From: Hyphomicrobium denitrificans ATCC 51888
GTDB taxonomy: Bacteria > Pseudomonadota > Alphaproteobacteria > Rhizobiales > Hyphomicrobiaceae
Assembly (NCBI RefSeq): GCF_000143145.1
Contig: NC_014313.1
Location: 2,418,001 to 2,482,000, forward strand
Direction: 5' to 3'
Length of the DNA: 64,000 bases
A program made the translations under genes and the position numbers. The stretch's first letter is position 1; every line of letters begins with the position of its first letter. Shown in pieces: positions 45,676-55,631 of this stretch. Under the pieces are notes generated by a model. That model had not been told where the DNA came from. It did not search any database and saw nothing but the letters and a program-made list of their open reading frames with translations.

Positions 45676-46965
45676 TCATTCGAATGGGTCTTTCATCAGG
45701 ATGGTGTCGGCACGCTCAGGACTCGTCGATAAAAGAGTTACCGGGCATTCGATAAGTTCCTCGACGCGGCGAACATATTTGACAGCTTGGGCCGGGAGAT
45801 CGGCCCAACGGCGTGCGCCTTGTGTCGACTCGGACCAGCCCTCGAAATCTTCATAGACAGGAATAATTCTTGCCTGCGCGCTGGCGCTCGCCGGCAGCCG
45901 ATTGAGCCGTTCGCCGTCGAGCGTGTAGCCGACGCAGATGCGGATCGTATCGAAGCCGTCGAGAACGTCGAGCTTCGTCAGAGCTATTCCGTCGATCCCC
46001 GACACCTTCGCGACCTGCCGCACAAGTACGCTATCGAACCAGCCGCAGCGGCGCTTGCGTCCGGTAACCGTGCCGAATTCGTGCCCGCGCTCGCCGATCT
46101 TTTCGCCGACTGCGTCCGTCAGCTCCGTCGGAAACGGACCCGAGCCAACGCGGGTTGTGTAGGCCTTCGCAATTCCCAGCACATATCCAGCGTAACGCGG
46201 ACCGATGCCCGAACCCGTCGCTGCCTGAGCCGCAACGGTGTTCGACGACGTGACGTAAGGGTACGTGCCGTGATCGATGTCGAGCAGTGCGCCTTGTGCG
46301 CCTTCAAACAGAATGCGCTTGCCCTGGCGTCGCGCGATATCGAGCAGTTCCCACGAGACATCCATGTACGGGAGCACTTGCGGTGCGATGCCGTTCAAAT
46401 CCGCGATGAGTTTATCTTTTGCGACTTCGGGCTGGCCGAGGCCGCGACGCAAAGCGTTGTGATGCGCCAGGACGCGATCGATTTTCGGTCCGAGCGTTTC
46501 GGGCGACGCCAGATCCTGCACGCGGATCGCTCGGCGGCCGACCTTGTCTTCATACGCAGGGCCGATGCCACGTCCGGTGGTGCCGATTTTTTCGGTGCCT
46601 GCGGCTTCCTCACGAAGCTGATCGAGTTCGCGGTGCAGAGGCAAAATCAGCGTTGCGTTCTCGGCAACGCGGAGATTGTCACGCGTGATCGACAAACCCT
46701 GCTTCTTCAGCTTGTCGATTTCCGCGACGAGCGCCCACGGATCGACGACGACGCCGTTGCCGATAACGGAGAGCTTGTCGGATCTGACGACGCCGGACGG
46801 GAGCAGGGACAGCTTGAAGGTCGTGCCGTCGATGACGAGCGTGTGCCCCGCGTTATGACCTCCCTGGAAGCGCACGACGACATCGGCGCGCTCCGACAGC
46901 CAATCCACGATCTTGCCTTTGCCCTCGTCGCCCCACTGGGCACCGACCACGACAACGTTCGTCAT
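45676..46965 (-). CDS. purA: Adenylosuccinate synthetase
   Basis: 429 residues. PurA joins IMP and aspartate, with GTP, in the first committed step to AMP. The P-loop-type signature [18 protein letters not shown] is at the N-terminus, HNAGHT and [23 protein letters not shown] follow, and the GTP-binding NKLD-like LTKLDVLDG is in place. The ATG at 46965 has GAGAAGG 7 bases upstream; a GTG two codons earlier is rejected. Confidence 0.98.
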   Translation of the reverse strand: MTNVVVVGAQWGDEGKGKIVDWLSERADVVVRFQGGHNAGHTLVIDGTTFKLSLLPSGVVRSDKLSVIGNGVVVDPWALVAEIDKLKKQGLSITRDNLRVAENATLILPLHRELDQLREEAAGTEKIGTTGRGIGPAYEDKVGRRAIRVQDLASPETLGPKIDRVLAHHNALRRGLGQPEVAKDKLIADLNGIAPQVLPYMDVSWELLDIARRQGKRILFEGAQGALLDIDHGTYPYVTSSNTVAAQAATGSGIGPRYAGYVLGIAKAYTTRVGSGPFPTELTDAVGEKIGERGHEFGTVTGRKRRCGWFDSVLVRQVAKVSGIDGIALTKLDVLDGFDTIRICVGYTLDGERLNRLPASASAQARIIPVYEDFEGWSESTQGARRWADLPAQAVKYVRRVEELIECPVTLLSTSPERADTILMKDPFE

Positions 46966-47070
46966 TCTCACACCTTCTCATGACTTGGCCCCGGCAGAAG
47001 CCGAGGCCATGCGGTGACACCGCGCGTTTTTCAGATTTCGTTTCGGAAACTCAACTACCCGCAGGCTCGC

Positions 47071-48807
47071 TTATGGACCGTAGACAATCGACTTCGACGC
47101 CGGCCACGAGATGCGATAGCCGTATTCCAGAATCTTCTCTTCATCGGGATCGAGCTTGGCCTCGAAGGCCACGACGCCGCGACGATCATCGACATTCTGC
47201 ATCGTCGGCGTCGCGCGACCCGTGTATTCGACCTTGATCTCGTCGTTCTGCGAAACGGGAACGCGGTCGAGGATCGTCACGTTGATCGGACGCTCGTGCA
47301 GGTTCTTGACGTTGACGCGGAAGCTGCGGCTGTCGACATGCGAGGTTGAAATGATCCCGCTTTCGCCGCGCTTTTCTTCAAGCACCGCGTGCTTCACCTT
47401 GACCTGATCGTCGATGCCGAAGCCAAGCTTGTATTCTTCGCCCGGCGGCAGCAGCGGCACATCCCCGGTTCCGACAAACGTCCCGTCGCGGAAGAGATAG
47501 ACGCGACCGGGCAGCAGCGGCGTGCCCTTGGCGATCTTGAGGGTCGCGTAGAGATACGCGTTGGAATCAAGTTTCGGCACAGCCCTGCTGCCGAGCGCCG
47601 GCTCGATGTCGTCCGCCATCAGCAGCACGCGCTTGGCGTCGCCATTGCCTGCGACCGTCGTGCGGCCAGGCACTTCGAACGTCGCTTCAAACGGCGCACT
47701 CTCGAGCTTCGCCACCGTTTCGACGACGGGCTCCGGGGCCGCGACTTCGTCCGCTTGCTGCTCCACTGGCGGCGGTGCGGCTGCACCTGCGAGCGCGCGT
47801 CCATCGGCAAGCCGGTCGCGTTTCGCGAGCTCGAAGTTTGCCGAGGCCGGAGCCGCGGCAACGGGCCTTGGCGGCTGCTCGTAATCGACGAATTGCGTAT
47901 CGAGCGCCGGTGCGGAAGCGCCGTCGGAGGGACGCGAGGTTGAAAGCTGCAGCGATACGCCTGTCCAATCCTCGCCAGACTTTTGCGAAATCGCGGCGCG
48001 GCGGGAGAGTGTCAGCTTCGGCGGCTCGGTCTTCGTGCCCGTCTGGAGGCGGGCGTCGTAAATCGGTGCCCAGTTCGCATTCGGCACCTGATAACGGATC
48101 GTCAGATCGGCATCGACCGGCGTCTGCGCGAAAACGAAAACACGGATTTCGGTTTGCTGCGTCTTGGCGGGCGCAAGAGACGCGAGTTGGTTCTTCAGGT
48201 CCTTGATGCTGCGATCGATGGCGCGGATCTTCTGCTGCGCATCGAGGGCGAGCTTGCCGGATTCGCCTGCAGCCTGCGGAATGAGCGAGAGGATCTTCTG
48301 CCAGTCCTCGCCAGCGCCGGGCGCTGTGTCTGAGGACGGCCGACGTTTCGGAAGCTCCGCCAGATTTGCGATCAGCTTCTTCTGGATCGCCGCGGCCTGG
48401 GCCTGGGCGTCTATCGTCGACCGTTCATCCTTGAGCTGCTCAACGCGATCTTCGAGTTCTTTGCGTTTAACGTCGGCGGCCTGGCTTTCCTCACGCTGCA
48501 GAAGCTTGCGCGCGGTATCGACGGAACCGATCTCGATCTTGCCCGTCGCCTTGCCTTCGACGCGGATCGATCCCGGAACGGCGCTCGCCGGAACGTCGCC
48601 CAGAATGATCGTGTTCTCACCCTTGTCGAGCTTCACCTTGGCGAGGCGCGTGACTTCCGCACCCGACAGAAACACGGTCACCGCGTCGACCGTAGACGTC
48701 GCGGGAACGTCGGCGGCAAACGCACTCACTGACTGTGCAGCCACAAGAACTGCCGCAAGGGCAAAACGCATCGCGCTGGAACCTTCGTTATTGTTACGGA
48801 TCGACAT
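47071..48807 (-). CDS. DUF4139 (MuiA-like) secreted protein
   Basis: 578 residues from the ATG at 48807. A signal peptide (MRFALAAVLVAAQSVSAFA) follows an unusual 12-residue extension; an ATG at 48771 would remove it. A DUF4140 N-terminal domain (TVDAVTVFLSGAEVTRLA), a coiled coil (about 100-160, LEDRVEQLKDERSTIDAQ) and the DUF4139 C-terminal domain (about 210-570, DLTIRYQVPNANWAPIYDARL) are present. The family includes proteins linked to suppression of mucoidy; function is not known. GGGAAGGG upstream favours the longer start. Confidence 0.85.
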   Translation of the reverse strand: MSIRNNNEGSSAMRFALAAVLVAAQSVSAFAADVPATSTVDAVTVFLSGAEVTRLAKVKLDKGENTIILGDVPASAVPGSIRVEGKATGKIEIGSVDTARKLLQREESQAADVKRKELEDRVEQLKDERSTIDAQAQAAAIQKKLIANLAELPKRRPSSDTAPGAGEDWQKILSLIPQAAGESGKLALDAQQKIRAIDRSIKDLKNQLASLAPAKTQQTEIRVFVFAQTPVDADLTIRYQVPNANWAPIYDARLQTGTKTEPPKLTLSRRAAISQKSGEDWTGVSLQLSTSRPSDGASAPALDTQFVDYEQPPRPVAAAPASANFELAKRDRLADGRALAGAAAPPPVEQQADEVAAPEPVVETVAKLESAPFEATFEVPGRTTVAGNGDAKRVLLMADDIEPALGSRAVPKLDSNAYLYATLKIAKGTPLLPGRVYLFRDGTFVGTGDVPLLPPGEEYKLGFGIDDQVKVKHAVLEEKRGESGIISTSHVDSRSFRVNVKNLHERPINVTILDRVPVSQNDEIKVEYTGRATPTMQNVDDRRGVVAFEAKLDPDEEKILEYGYRISWPASKSIVYGP

Positions 48808-48922
48808 GCGCCGCCCTTCCCGCAGCCGGGGACGCTCGGCCGTTATTATCGCCGATACGCGGCCACAGCAAAAGCTTTGACTCATGGCCGCGTTAACCTT
48901 TCGGCGGGCTCAAATTATGGCT

Positions 48923-50092
48923 TCAAAGCCCGTTTTGGCGGCGCGCCTCGGCGTATGACCATTCGAGCCAGGGCAGAAGGTCGAGCAGGTCGGCTTTCTC
49001 GATCGTCGGACCGCACCAGATGCGCAGGCCGATGGGCATGCCACGATAGGCGCCAAGGTCGAACGCCGCCTTCTCGCTGGCGAGGATGCGCACCATGTCG
49101 TTCTGCACGGCGAGCGCTTTCGCCTCGCCAAGCGCGAGGAGATCAGGCTCGACGAAACGGATCGCAACGGAGGTTTCCGAACGTGTCTTCGGATCGACAG
49201 GCAGCGCTTCCGCCCAGGGCGTTCGCTCGATCCAGGCATAGAGCACCTCGGCGTTGGCGTGCGCGCGCGCAATGCTGGCGTCGATGCCGCCGATTTCCTT
49301 CACCCAGTTGAGCCCATCGAGATAATCCTCGACGCAGAGCATCGACGGCGTGTTGATCGTCACGCCTTCAAAGACGTCATGAACGATCTCGCCGCGGTTC
49401 TTGATGCGGAACAGGCGCGGGATCGGCCAGGCGGGCGTGTAGGACGCAAGCCGTTCGAGCGCGCGCGGCGACATGATCGCCATGCCGTGCGCGGCTTCGG
49501 CGCCGAACGCCTTCTGCCAGGAATAGGTCAGCACGTCGATCTTGTTGAGATCGATCGTCTGTCCCATCAGCGCCGACGTCGCGTCGCAGATCGTCAGTCC
49601 CTGGCGATCATCGGGAATCCAATTCGCGTCGGGGATGCGAACGCCAGTCGTCGTGCCATTCCAGGTAAAGACCACATCGCGCGCGAAATCGACTTTCGAT
49701 AAGTCCGGCAGGTGGCCGGGCTCGGCGTCCATCGTGCGCGCGCCGGGAAGTTTCAGCTCTTCGGCCACGTCGCGCAGCCAGACGCGTCCGAACACGTCCC
49801 AGGCGAGGACGTCGACGCCGCGCGCGCCGAGGAGATTCCACATCGCAAGCTCGACCGCGCCGGTGTCGGAACCGGGAAGGATCGCGACCTTGTAGCCTTC
49901 GGGAACGCGCAGAACTTCATGCGTCAGCGTGATCGCGCGCTTTAGCCGTTCGCGTCCCTCGGGCGAACGATGCGAGCGTCCGGTGAGAGCACTATTCAGC
50001 GCGTTCGCGGTCCAGCCCGGACGCTTGGCGCAAGGGCCGGAGGAAAAGAACGGCCGGTTCGGCTTGTTTTTTGGCTTTTCTGGTGCGGACAT
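48923..50092 (-). CDS. serC: Phosphoserine aminotransferase
   Basis: 389 residues of the alphaproteobacterial SerC type. It converts 3-phosphohydroxypyruvate to phosphoserine with PLP. The family opening FFSSGPCAKRPGW is at residues 15-27. The PLP-lysine is in VLTYSWQKAFGAEAAHG, and NGTTTGVRIP binds phosphate. I chose the ATG at 50092; the frame extends upstream through codons lacking the family pattern. serA, usually adjacent, is not here. Confidence 0.95.
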   Translation of the reverse strand: MSAPEKPKNKPNRPFFSSGPCAKRPGWTANALNSALTGRSHRSPEGRERLKRAITLTHEVLRVPEGYKVAILPGSDTGAVELAMWNLLGARGVDVLAWDVFGRVWLRDVAEELKLPGARTMDAEPGHLPDLSKVDFARDVVFTWNGTTTGVRIPDANWIPDDRQGLTICDATSALMGQTIDLNKIDVLTYSWQKAFGAEAAHGMAIMSPRALERLASYTPAWPIPRLFRIKNRGEIVHDVFEGVTINTPSMLCVEDYLDGLNWVKEIGGIDASIARAHANAEVLYAWIERTPWAEALPVDPKTRSETSVAIRFVEPDLLALGEAKALAVQNDMVRILASEKAAFDLGAYRGMPIGLRIWCGPTIEKADLLDLLPWLEWSYAEARRQNGL

Positions 50093-50202
50093 TTCATTCC
50101 CGTCATTGGTCCCGTCACCGCGACGGGCCGGGCCTCTTAGCACGAGATCGCTCAAGCGAAAAATTGGCTGTAGCGACGCGGCTTGCCTGACTGCGGAAAC
50201 GA

Positions 50203-50229
50203 AAAAGGCGGCCATTTCGACCGCCTTTA
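50203..50229 (-). terminator. Terminator for the upstream beta-barrel gene
   Basis: AAAGGCGG and CCGCCTTT form an 8-bp stem; read on the minus strand it is followed by TTTTT. It lies 28 bases after the stop of the gene at 50257, before serC. Confidence 0.8.
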
Positions 50230-50256
50230 GGCAACGACAACAAAGGTACGCAGCTT

Positions 50257-51195
50257 TCAGTCGAACCTGATGCGGATGCCGGAGCGGAATTGCTGCACGG
50301 TCGAGTCCTTGAACACGATGCGATTTTCGCCCGATGCAGAAGGCGCTGACGATGCGATGGCGTTGCTTTCCCAGAGCATCTGCCAGCCATTATCCCAGAT
50401 GATCGAGTCCGTGATGTTGTAGGCCAAGCCTGCTTGAACGGCGGCTGCGAAGTCGAGCTGCTGTTTGGAGCTCGAGCCTGAGATCGTGCCGTCTGCAGGC
50501 AGGTACGTGTTTCCGGAGCACGTTCCTAAAGGCGTGTACAGCCCATCGACCGAATTCGTTGCTCCGATGCACGTCGCATTTTCTGTGTAATTTCGCCGCA
50601 AACTGCGCCACGTGAAGCCGACGCCGCCGCCGATGTACGGCGTGAAGCGCGTACCAGTTTGTATATCGTAAAGTAGATTGACCAGCCCCGTCGTGCGAGC
50701 GAGCTTTACCGTGTCCGTGCGTGTGACTGCATAGGCGTTCGTATCGATGCTGACGACGCCTCCAGAAATCTTTGGAGCGCTGTTCATAACAGCATATCCG
50801 AGTTTGCGTGAATCGCTGATCTCGGCGTCGGGCGAGTAATCGAAAACGACTTCTGCGCGCAGCGAGGGTGTGATGTAGCGACCGAAACTGCCGCTGAAGA
50901 TCGGCGACGCGCCAATGTCGCCGCTATCTCGCGCCAGAAAGCCAGGGGTTGAATTGCCCAGATAGTCGATATCGCTATCTTTGATCTTGGCGCTTTGCGA
51001 GACGTTGGCGCCGATCCCGAGGCCGACGTACCAGTCGGAGTCGTAATCGTAAGTGGGAACCGGAGCTGGCGCAGGAACGGGAACCGGAACTCCGCCGCCC
51101 ATGTCTCTGACGCCGCCCCAATCGGCTGCCCAGCCCGGCGTCGCAGCTCCAATCAGCGTGAGGCCCGCCAATGCGAGCGCTTTCGAAAACGTCAT
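50257..51195 (-). CDS. Outer-membrane beta-barrel protein (Omp25/31-like class)
   Basis: 312 residues. A signal peptide ends at GWAAD. A Pro/Val repeat (VPVPVPAPAPVPTYDY) precedes an 8-stranded barrel pattern, from DWYVGLGIGANVS to a C-terminal FRSGIRIRFD with the terminal aromatic needed for BAM assembly. FTPYIGGGVGF is a typical barrel turn. It is an outer-membrane protein, function unassigned. GAGGCGGCT before the ATG at 51195 supports the start; the 44 codons upstream are not signal-like. Confidence 0.85.
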   Translation of the reverse strand: MTFSKALALAGLTLIGAATPGWAADWGGVRDMGGGVPVPVPAPAPVPTYDYDSDWYVGLGIGANVSQSAKIKDSDIDYLGNSTPGFLARDSGDIGASPIFSGSFGRYITPSLRAEVVFDYSPDAEISDSRKLGYAVMNSAPKISGGVVSIDTNAYAVTRTDTVKLARTTGLVNLLYDIQTGTRFTPYIGGGVGFTWRSLRRNYTENATCIGATNSVDGLYTPLGTCSGNTYLPADGTISGSSSKQQLDFAAAVQAGLAYNITDSIIWDNGWQMLWESNAIASSAPSASGENRIVFKDSTVQQFRSGIRIRFD

Positions 51196-51440
51196 AGCCG
51201 CCTCTTCCCCATGCAAGCGGACGCGAAATGCGCCGCTCAGGACTCTGTTCAACGCTACGCATGCGCTAACCGAGCCACACGAGGGACAGACGGCTTGCCG
51301 CGATCCACACTCGGATGCTCGCAGCAAAACGCCATGGAACGAACCACACCGTTGGCATTTACGCTTAGTTCGAGAGCAGGCGCGAACGCGCCCCTGCTCC
51401 CGGCCGTCTCTTCGCGGCGCGCGCAGCGCGCCAACGCGAA

Positions 51441-52244
51441 CTAGTTCAGGTCGTAACGCAGGCCGACGCGGATCTGATGCGCCGTCACGTCTTTCACCTT
51501 GACGTCTTCTGCGAAGCCGCCATCCCAGTCAGCCGCGCCCGTCTTGACGTCGCCGAGATAGAGGAAGCGATAGCCGACATCGAGGTAGAGCGCGTTGCCG
51601 CTGCTGACAGCCACCGGCTCGTCCTTCATTCCGCCACCCATGTAACGCATTTCGCCGCCGCGAATGCGCCAGGCAAAGCCGGCCATACCCGCAGCTGCAA
51701 AGCTGTTGCTCGATCCGCCTCCGAGGGTGCCTTCGCAGCCGCATTCCGGATCGATCGTGCCGCTGGAGGCTTCGTTGTGCGCAAAGCCGATGCCGCCGCC
51801 GATGTACGGCATGAAGCGGCCGCCGCGGTTGATGTCGTAGTAGAGGTTGGCGAGCACGACAGTGCTGCTGAAGTCGAACTTCGCGTGACCGACGTCGGTG
51901 CCGCATTCGCACAGCGTCGTTTTCGCCGAGGCGTCAAACAGATGATCGACGGTGATGTCACCGCGGAAGCCGCGACCGAAGTAACGGCCGATGCCGCCGC
52001 CGACGCTCCATGCGCCGTCCATGTTCGTGTCATGCGCGCTGTAAGGGGTGGTGATTTCGATGCCGGGCTTGTTGTACCAGGCGTATCCGCCGTCGGCGCG
52101 AATGTACCAGCCGGAGGGACCGGCTGCTGCCGGTGCCGCGATGGGTTCGTCCTTCAAGCCACCGAGATCTGCAGCCGACGCACTCAGAACACTACCGAGA
52201 ACGAAGGCCGCGCCGAGAATCGATACTTTGCGCGCGTTGAACAT
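51441..52244 (-). CDS. Outer-membrane beta-barrel protein behind a CtrA box
   Basis: 267 residues. A signal peptide ends at SASAAD. The barrel begins GWYIRADGGYAWYNKPG and ends QIRVGLRYDLN; RGGRFMPYIGGGIGFAHNE is the conserved central block of this porin-like family. Four cysteines (LCECG, CGCEG) occur in loops, an unusual feature. Similar to Omp25-type proteins of Hyphomicrobiales. AAGG upstream of the ATG at 52244. A perfect CtrA site lies about 90 bases upstream. It sits 245 bases after the next beta-barrel gene, perhaps a tandem duplication of ancient date. Confidence 0.88.
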   Translation of the reverse strand: MFNARKVSILGAAFVLGSVLSASAADLGGLKDEPIAAPAAAGPSGWYIRADGGYAWYNKPGIEITTPYSAHDTNMDGAWSVGGGIGRYFGRGFRGDITVDHLFDASAKTTLCECGTDVGHAKFDFSSTVVLANLYYDINRGGRFMPYIGGGIGFAHNEASSGTIDPECGCEGTLGGGSSNSFAAAGMAGFAWRIRGGEMRYMGGGMKDEPVAVSSGNALYLDVGYRFLYLGDVKTGAADWDGGFAEDVKVKDVTAHQIRVGLRYDLN

Positions 52245-52330
52245 CTGACATTTCCTTTTCGCTCCGACGCGGTGCGAACAAAGCGGCCGAGCCGGATAAT
52301 GAACCGGTGAGGACAATGCAGACGAAACGA

Positions 52331-52345
52331 TTAAAGGACACTTAA
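52331..52345. promoter_or_regulatory. Perfect CtrA-binding box
   Basis: TTAA-N7-TTAA exactly: TTAAAGGACACTTAA. It lies 87 bases upstream of the beta-barrel gene (start 52244), in the 269-base gap after glmM, which otherwise has no gene. It is the only full match seen in the window. Confidence 0.72.
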
Positions 52346-52513
52346 TCGGCGTTGGGAATTGGCACGCTGCGGCGGCTTCAGCGGCGGAACGCGGCGTAAA
52401 CGGACGATATCGCAGCGTCCGGAAATCGGCGCTCAGTCGGTGACGAACACCGCGTTCGCTCGCGCGTCGCCGAGCGCACCCGGACGTTGCTCGATATGCG
52501 GCTTAGGAACCGA

Positions 52514-53863
52514 TCAGGCTGCTGCGGCAGATTCTACTGCTTCGACGATGTCGCCGACGATGCTCGAGACAACCTGCTCGTCATCGCCTTCCGCCATCAC
52601 GCGAATGACGGGCTCGGTGCCCGACGGGCGAATGACGAGGCGGCCGTTTTCGCCGAGCTTCGCCTTGGCGCCTTCGATCGCCTTGACGACACGGTTGTCG
52701 TCAAGCGGCTTGCCGCTGGCGTAGCGCACATTGCGCAGGATTTGCGGAAGCGGATGGAATCGATCGCAGACTTCTGAGACCGTCTTGCCGGTCGCGACGA
52801 CGCAAGCGAGGATTTGCAGAGCGGAGACGAGGCCGTCGCCGGTCGTCGTGAAGTCCGACAGCACGATGTGGCCGGACTGTTCGCCTCCGACGTTGAAGCC
52901 GTGCTTGCGCATGTGCTCGGTGACGTAGCGATCACCGACCGGCGTGCGCGCCATCGTCAGGCCGATCGACTTCAGATAGCGTTCGAGCCCGAGGTTGCTC
53001 ATCACCGTCGCGACGATGCCGCCGGCCGTCAGTTGTCCGGAACGCTGCCAGCTGTCGGCGATGACCGCCATCAGCTGGTCGCCGTTGACGATCCGGCCCT
53101 TCTCATCGACGATGACGACGCGGTCCGCGTCGCCGTCGAGGCCGATGCCGATATCAGCCCGGAATTCCTTGACTTTTTCGACCAGAAGGTCGGGTGCGGT
53201 CGAGCCGCAATTGAGATTGATGTTCTGCCCGTTCGGCTCGACGCCGATCTTGATCACTTCCGCGCCGAGTTCCCAGAGAGCTTCCGGGGCGACCTTGTAG
53301 GCGGCGCCGTTGGCGCAATCGATGACGATGCGAAGGCCGGCGAGACGCAGGTGCTTGGGCATCGTGCGCTTGGCGAATTCGATATAGCGTTCCTGTGCGC
53401 TTTCGACCCGCGTCGCCCTGCCGATCTGCTCGGCCGGGGCCAGCAAGGTCTTGGAGTCGGTGTCGATCAGATCCTCGATCTGGCGCTCCATCTCGTCGGA
53501 CAGCTTGTAGCCGTCGGCGTCGAAGAGCTTGATGCCGTTGTCGCTCGACGGGTTATGGGACGCCGAGAGCATGACCCCCAGATCGGCGCGGAGCGAACGC
53601 GTCAGCATCGCGACGGCCGGTGTCGGCATCGGACCCAAGAGAAAGACGTCCATGCCGACTGACGTGAAGCCCGACATGAGCGCGGCTTCCAGCATATAGC
53701 CCGAGAGCCGCGTGTCCTTGCCGATCACCACGCGATGCCGATGGTTGCCGGAGCGGAACATGGTCCCAGCCGCCATGCCGACTTTCAGCGCGATCTCCGA
53801 CGTCATCGGATGGCGGTTGGCCTGGCCGCGAATACCGTCTGTCCCAAAATAGCGGCGTGACAT
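52514..53863 (-). CDS. glmM: Phosphoglucosamine mutase
   Basis: 449 residues. GlmM converts GlcN-6-P to GlcN-1-P for UDP-GlcNAc, the precursor of peptidoglycan and lipopolysaccharide. The active-site serine is in [15 protein letters not shown]. Metal binding is at GLDGDADRV, and the sugar loop is GGEQSGHIV. The C-terminal phosphate loop is [12 protein letters not shown]. The ATG at 53863 with GGAGA upstream gives the family N-terminus, [13 protein letters not shown]. In Hyphomicrobiales it usually follows ftsH/folP; here an insertion of four genes separates it from folP. Confidence 0.97.
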   Translation of the reverse strand: MSRRYFGTDGIRGQANRHPMTSEIALKVGMAAGTMFRSGNHRHRVVIGKDTRLSGYMLEAALMSGFTSVGMDVFLLGPMPTPAVAMLTRSLRADLGVMLSASHNPSSDNGIKLFDADGYKLSDEMERQIEDLIDTDSKTLLAPAEQIGRATRVESAQERYIEFAKRTMPKHLRLAGLRIVIDCANGAAYKVAPEALWELGAEVIKIGVEPNGQNINLNCGSTAPDLLVEKVKEFRADIGIGLDGDADRVVIVDEKGRIVNGDQLMAVIADSWQRSGQLTAGGIVATVMSNLGLERYLKSIGLTMARTPVGDRYVTEHMRKHGFNVGGEQSGHIVLSDFTTTGDGLVSALQILACVVATGKTVSEVCDRFHPLPQILRNVRYASGKPLDDNRVVKAIEGAKAKLGENGRLVIRPSGTEPVIRVMAEGDDEQVVSSIVGDIVEAVESAAAA

Positions 53864-54188
53864 GTGCTCTCCCGACGTGCCCCTGCTGGAAGGTCTATTC
53901 CAGAGGCTCAATATCCAAAGTTACCGCGGAAGGCGAGCTTGGCCCAGCGGCTCTCGCCGCTGATTACGGGCCACACTCGGCGCGGATCGTACGATCATGC
54001 CACTTCGAAGGTTGAGCTTACGCAAATTTCCGACCATTTTCCCCCGCGTTGTAGTGACATAGCGATCATCATGGCGGCTTCGAGTGCTCTTGGATAGGGC
54101 CACGGAATCGGCCCATAGGTCGGCTAGGTCTGTTTTGCGTCTGCCGGCGATGAGGGTCAGGGCCGGCATAGCGAGGGGTAAAAGGTTT
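53864..54188 (+). other. 325-base gap between glmM and parA
   Basis: No gene is supported. A 6-bp perfect hairpin AGCGGC/GCCGCT occurs near 53946. It holds divergent promoters that I cannot place. An open frame from 54084 simply joins the ParA frame and is not protein-like. Confidence 0.5.
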
Positions 54189-55097
54189 ATGGCAGTGTTT
54201 CTGGCGGTGGCGAACCGCAAGGGCGGGGTCGGGAAATCCACCGTCTCCGTGATGCTGGCGCACGCGCTGGCGGTTCACGGCGGCAAGCGCGTGTTGCTCA
54301 TCGATCTCGATTCGCAGTGCAACGCGTCGTTGATCCTGATGGGCGGCCACGGATGGAACGAGGCGCGCAAGGCCGGAAAGACGATTGCCGACTATTTCTA
54401 CGACCTGTTCGACGGTATCCCGGCCAACGCGCGCGATTACGTTTCCAAGAACGCCGGAGACGTTTCGGCGACCAACGGCAAGCCCGCGCCGATCTCGCTG
54501 GTGCCGGGATCGCTGCTGCTCGAGGATATCCAGGGCGAGCTTTATCTGAAGCAGGCCAATCAGAGCAACATTCCGGACGTGGTCGCGAACCGGGTACGCG
54601 GACGCATGGAAAGCCTGATCCGGCGCTTCGAGGGCGACTACGATGTCGTGATCCTCGACTGCGCGCCGGGACTGTCGTTCGCGGCGCTTGCCGCGCTCAA
54701 GACGGCGGACAAGGTCATCGTTCCGTTCCGTCCGGATTATGTTTCGCAGCTCGCGGTCGACCGCGTGGCGATGCTGATCGAAGACACCCGGAACCTCGAC
54801 GACCTTTCGGAAATTCCGATGGACGACCGGCGCTACGCCTGCCTTGCAAACTACGTGCGGAACGACGACAAGGATTATATGATGATCGAGGAAATCAGCC
54901 TCGTGCATCCGGTCCTGGAGACGTTCCTGCCGCAGCGAAACGGCATCGCCAATGCCTTCGACTATATTGGGCAGCTCCGCTCGATCGACGCGAAATATTC
55001 GGATGCGGCGGGCGACGTGAAAGAACTTTACCAGGAAATCTCGCGGATCATTGACACGATCTCCGCAAACAAGAAAACCAAGGTTGCGGTTTCCTAA
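54189..55097 (+). CDS. ParA-family ATPase, orphan
   Basis: 302 residues. The deviant Walker A is NRKGGVGKST (with the signature Lys), Walker A' is LIDLDSQCNASL, and Walker B is DVVILDCAPG. ParA/MinD/MipZ-type ATPases position cargo on the nucleoid or membrane. There is no ParB, and the sequence around VRNDDKDYMMIEEISLVHPVLETFLPQRNGIANAFDYIGQL is not MinD-like. AAAGG just upstream supports the ATG at 54189. A small protein gene follows after 27 bases, so the cargo or adaptor may be that product. Confidence 0.92.
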   Translation: MAVFLAVANRKGGVGKSTVSVMLAHALAVHGGKRVLLIDLDSQCNASLILMGGHGWNEARKAGKTIADYFYDLFDGIPANARDYVSKNAGDVSATNGKPAPISLVPGSLLLEDIQGELYLKQANQSNIPDVVANRVRGRMESLIRRFEGDYDVVILDCAPGLSFAALAALKTADKVIVPFRPDYVSQLAVDRVAMLIEDTRNLDDLSEIPMDDRRYACLANYVRNDDKDYMMIEEISLVHPVLETFLPQRNGIANAFDYIGQLRSIDAKYSDAAGDVKELYQEISRIIDTISANKKTKVAVS

Positions 55098-55124
55098 AGC
55101 CATCAGTCGAAAAGCGCATCGATC

Positions 55125-55589
55125 ATGAGCAAAGGCACACAGCTCTGGCCCGGCGATAAGATGCGCAGCTTTTTCAGCGCGCATATCCGGCGTGAGACGT
55201 CACTCGACGATGCGGCGGTCGAGCGGCTCGCCGAAGCGTTGACGAAAGCCGTCAACCGCATGCTCGTCTGGGATATGCCGGACGACGTTCCACGCACGGG
55301 CAAAGCCGCCGGGAAGGGCGACGCCGCGCCGGAGCTCGCGGCTCGGCATGCCCGCGCCGAAAACTTCAATCCGTATCTGTTTTCGGCGATCGTGGTGCTT
55401 GCGAAGCAGGGCCGTGATGGACTGAGCAAGCGTCTGCAGGAAATCAAGACGGTTGAAAATCTGCGCGCCTTCGCGGAAGCGCAACACGTTCCCGTCGACG
55501 CCAAGCTTCGCCGCCTGGACGATATCCGCAAAGCTATCGTCGCGGCCGCAGAGCAGCGTCTCGCCGACCGCAAGGCCGCCGCGAGCTGA
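55125..55589 (+). CDS. Protein paired with the ParA ATPase, unknown
   Basis: 154 residues, mostly helical and charged, no signal peptide or membrane segment. I recognise no family. The block ENFNPYLFSAIVVLAKQGRDGLSKRL and the ending VDAKLRRLDDIRKAIVAAAEQRLAD are distinctive. It begins 27 bases after the ParA stop and is surely in its transcript. Positioning adaptor or ATPase activator is the natural hypothesis; the sequence alone shows none. Confidence 0.72.
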   Translation: MSKGTQLWPGDKMRSFFSAHIRRETSLDDAAVERLAEALTKAVNRMLVWDMPDDVPRTGKAAGKGDAAPELAARHARAENFNPYLFSAIVVLAKQGRDGLSKRLQEIKTVENLRAFAEAQHVPVDAKLRRLDDIRKAIVAAAEQRLADRKAAAS

Positions 55590-55631
55590 GCCTCAATCCC
55601 ATCCGCGTGTCGTCGCGCATCGGAGCACCGC

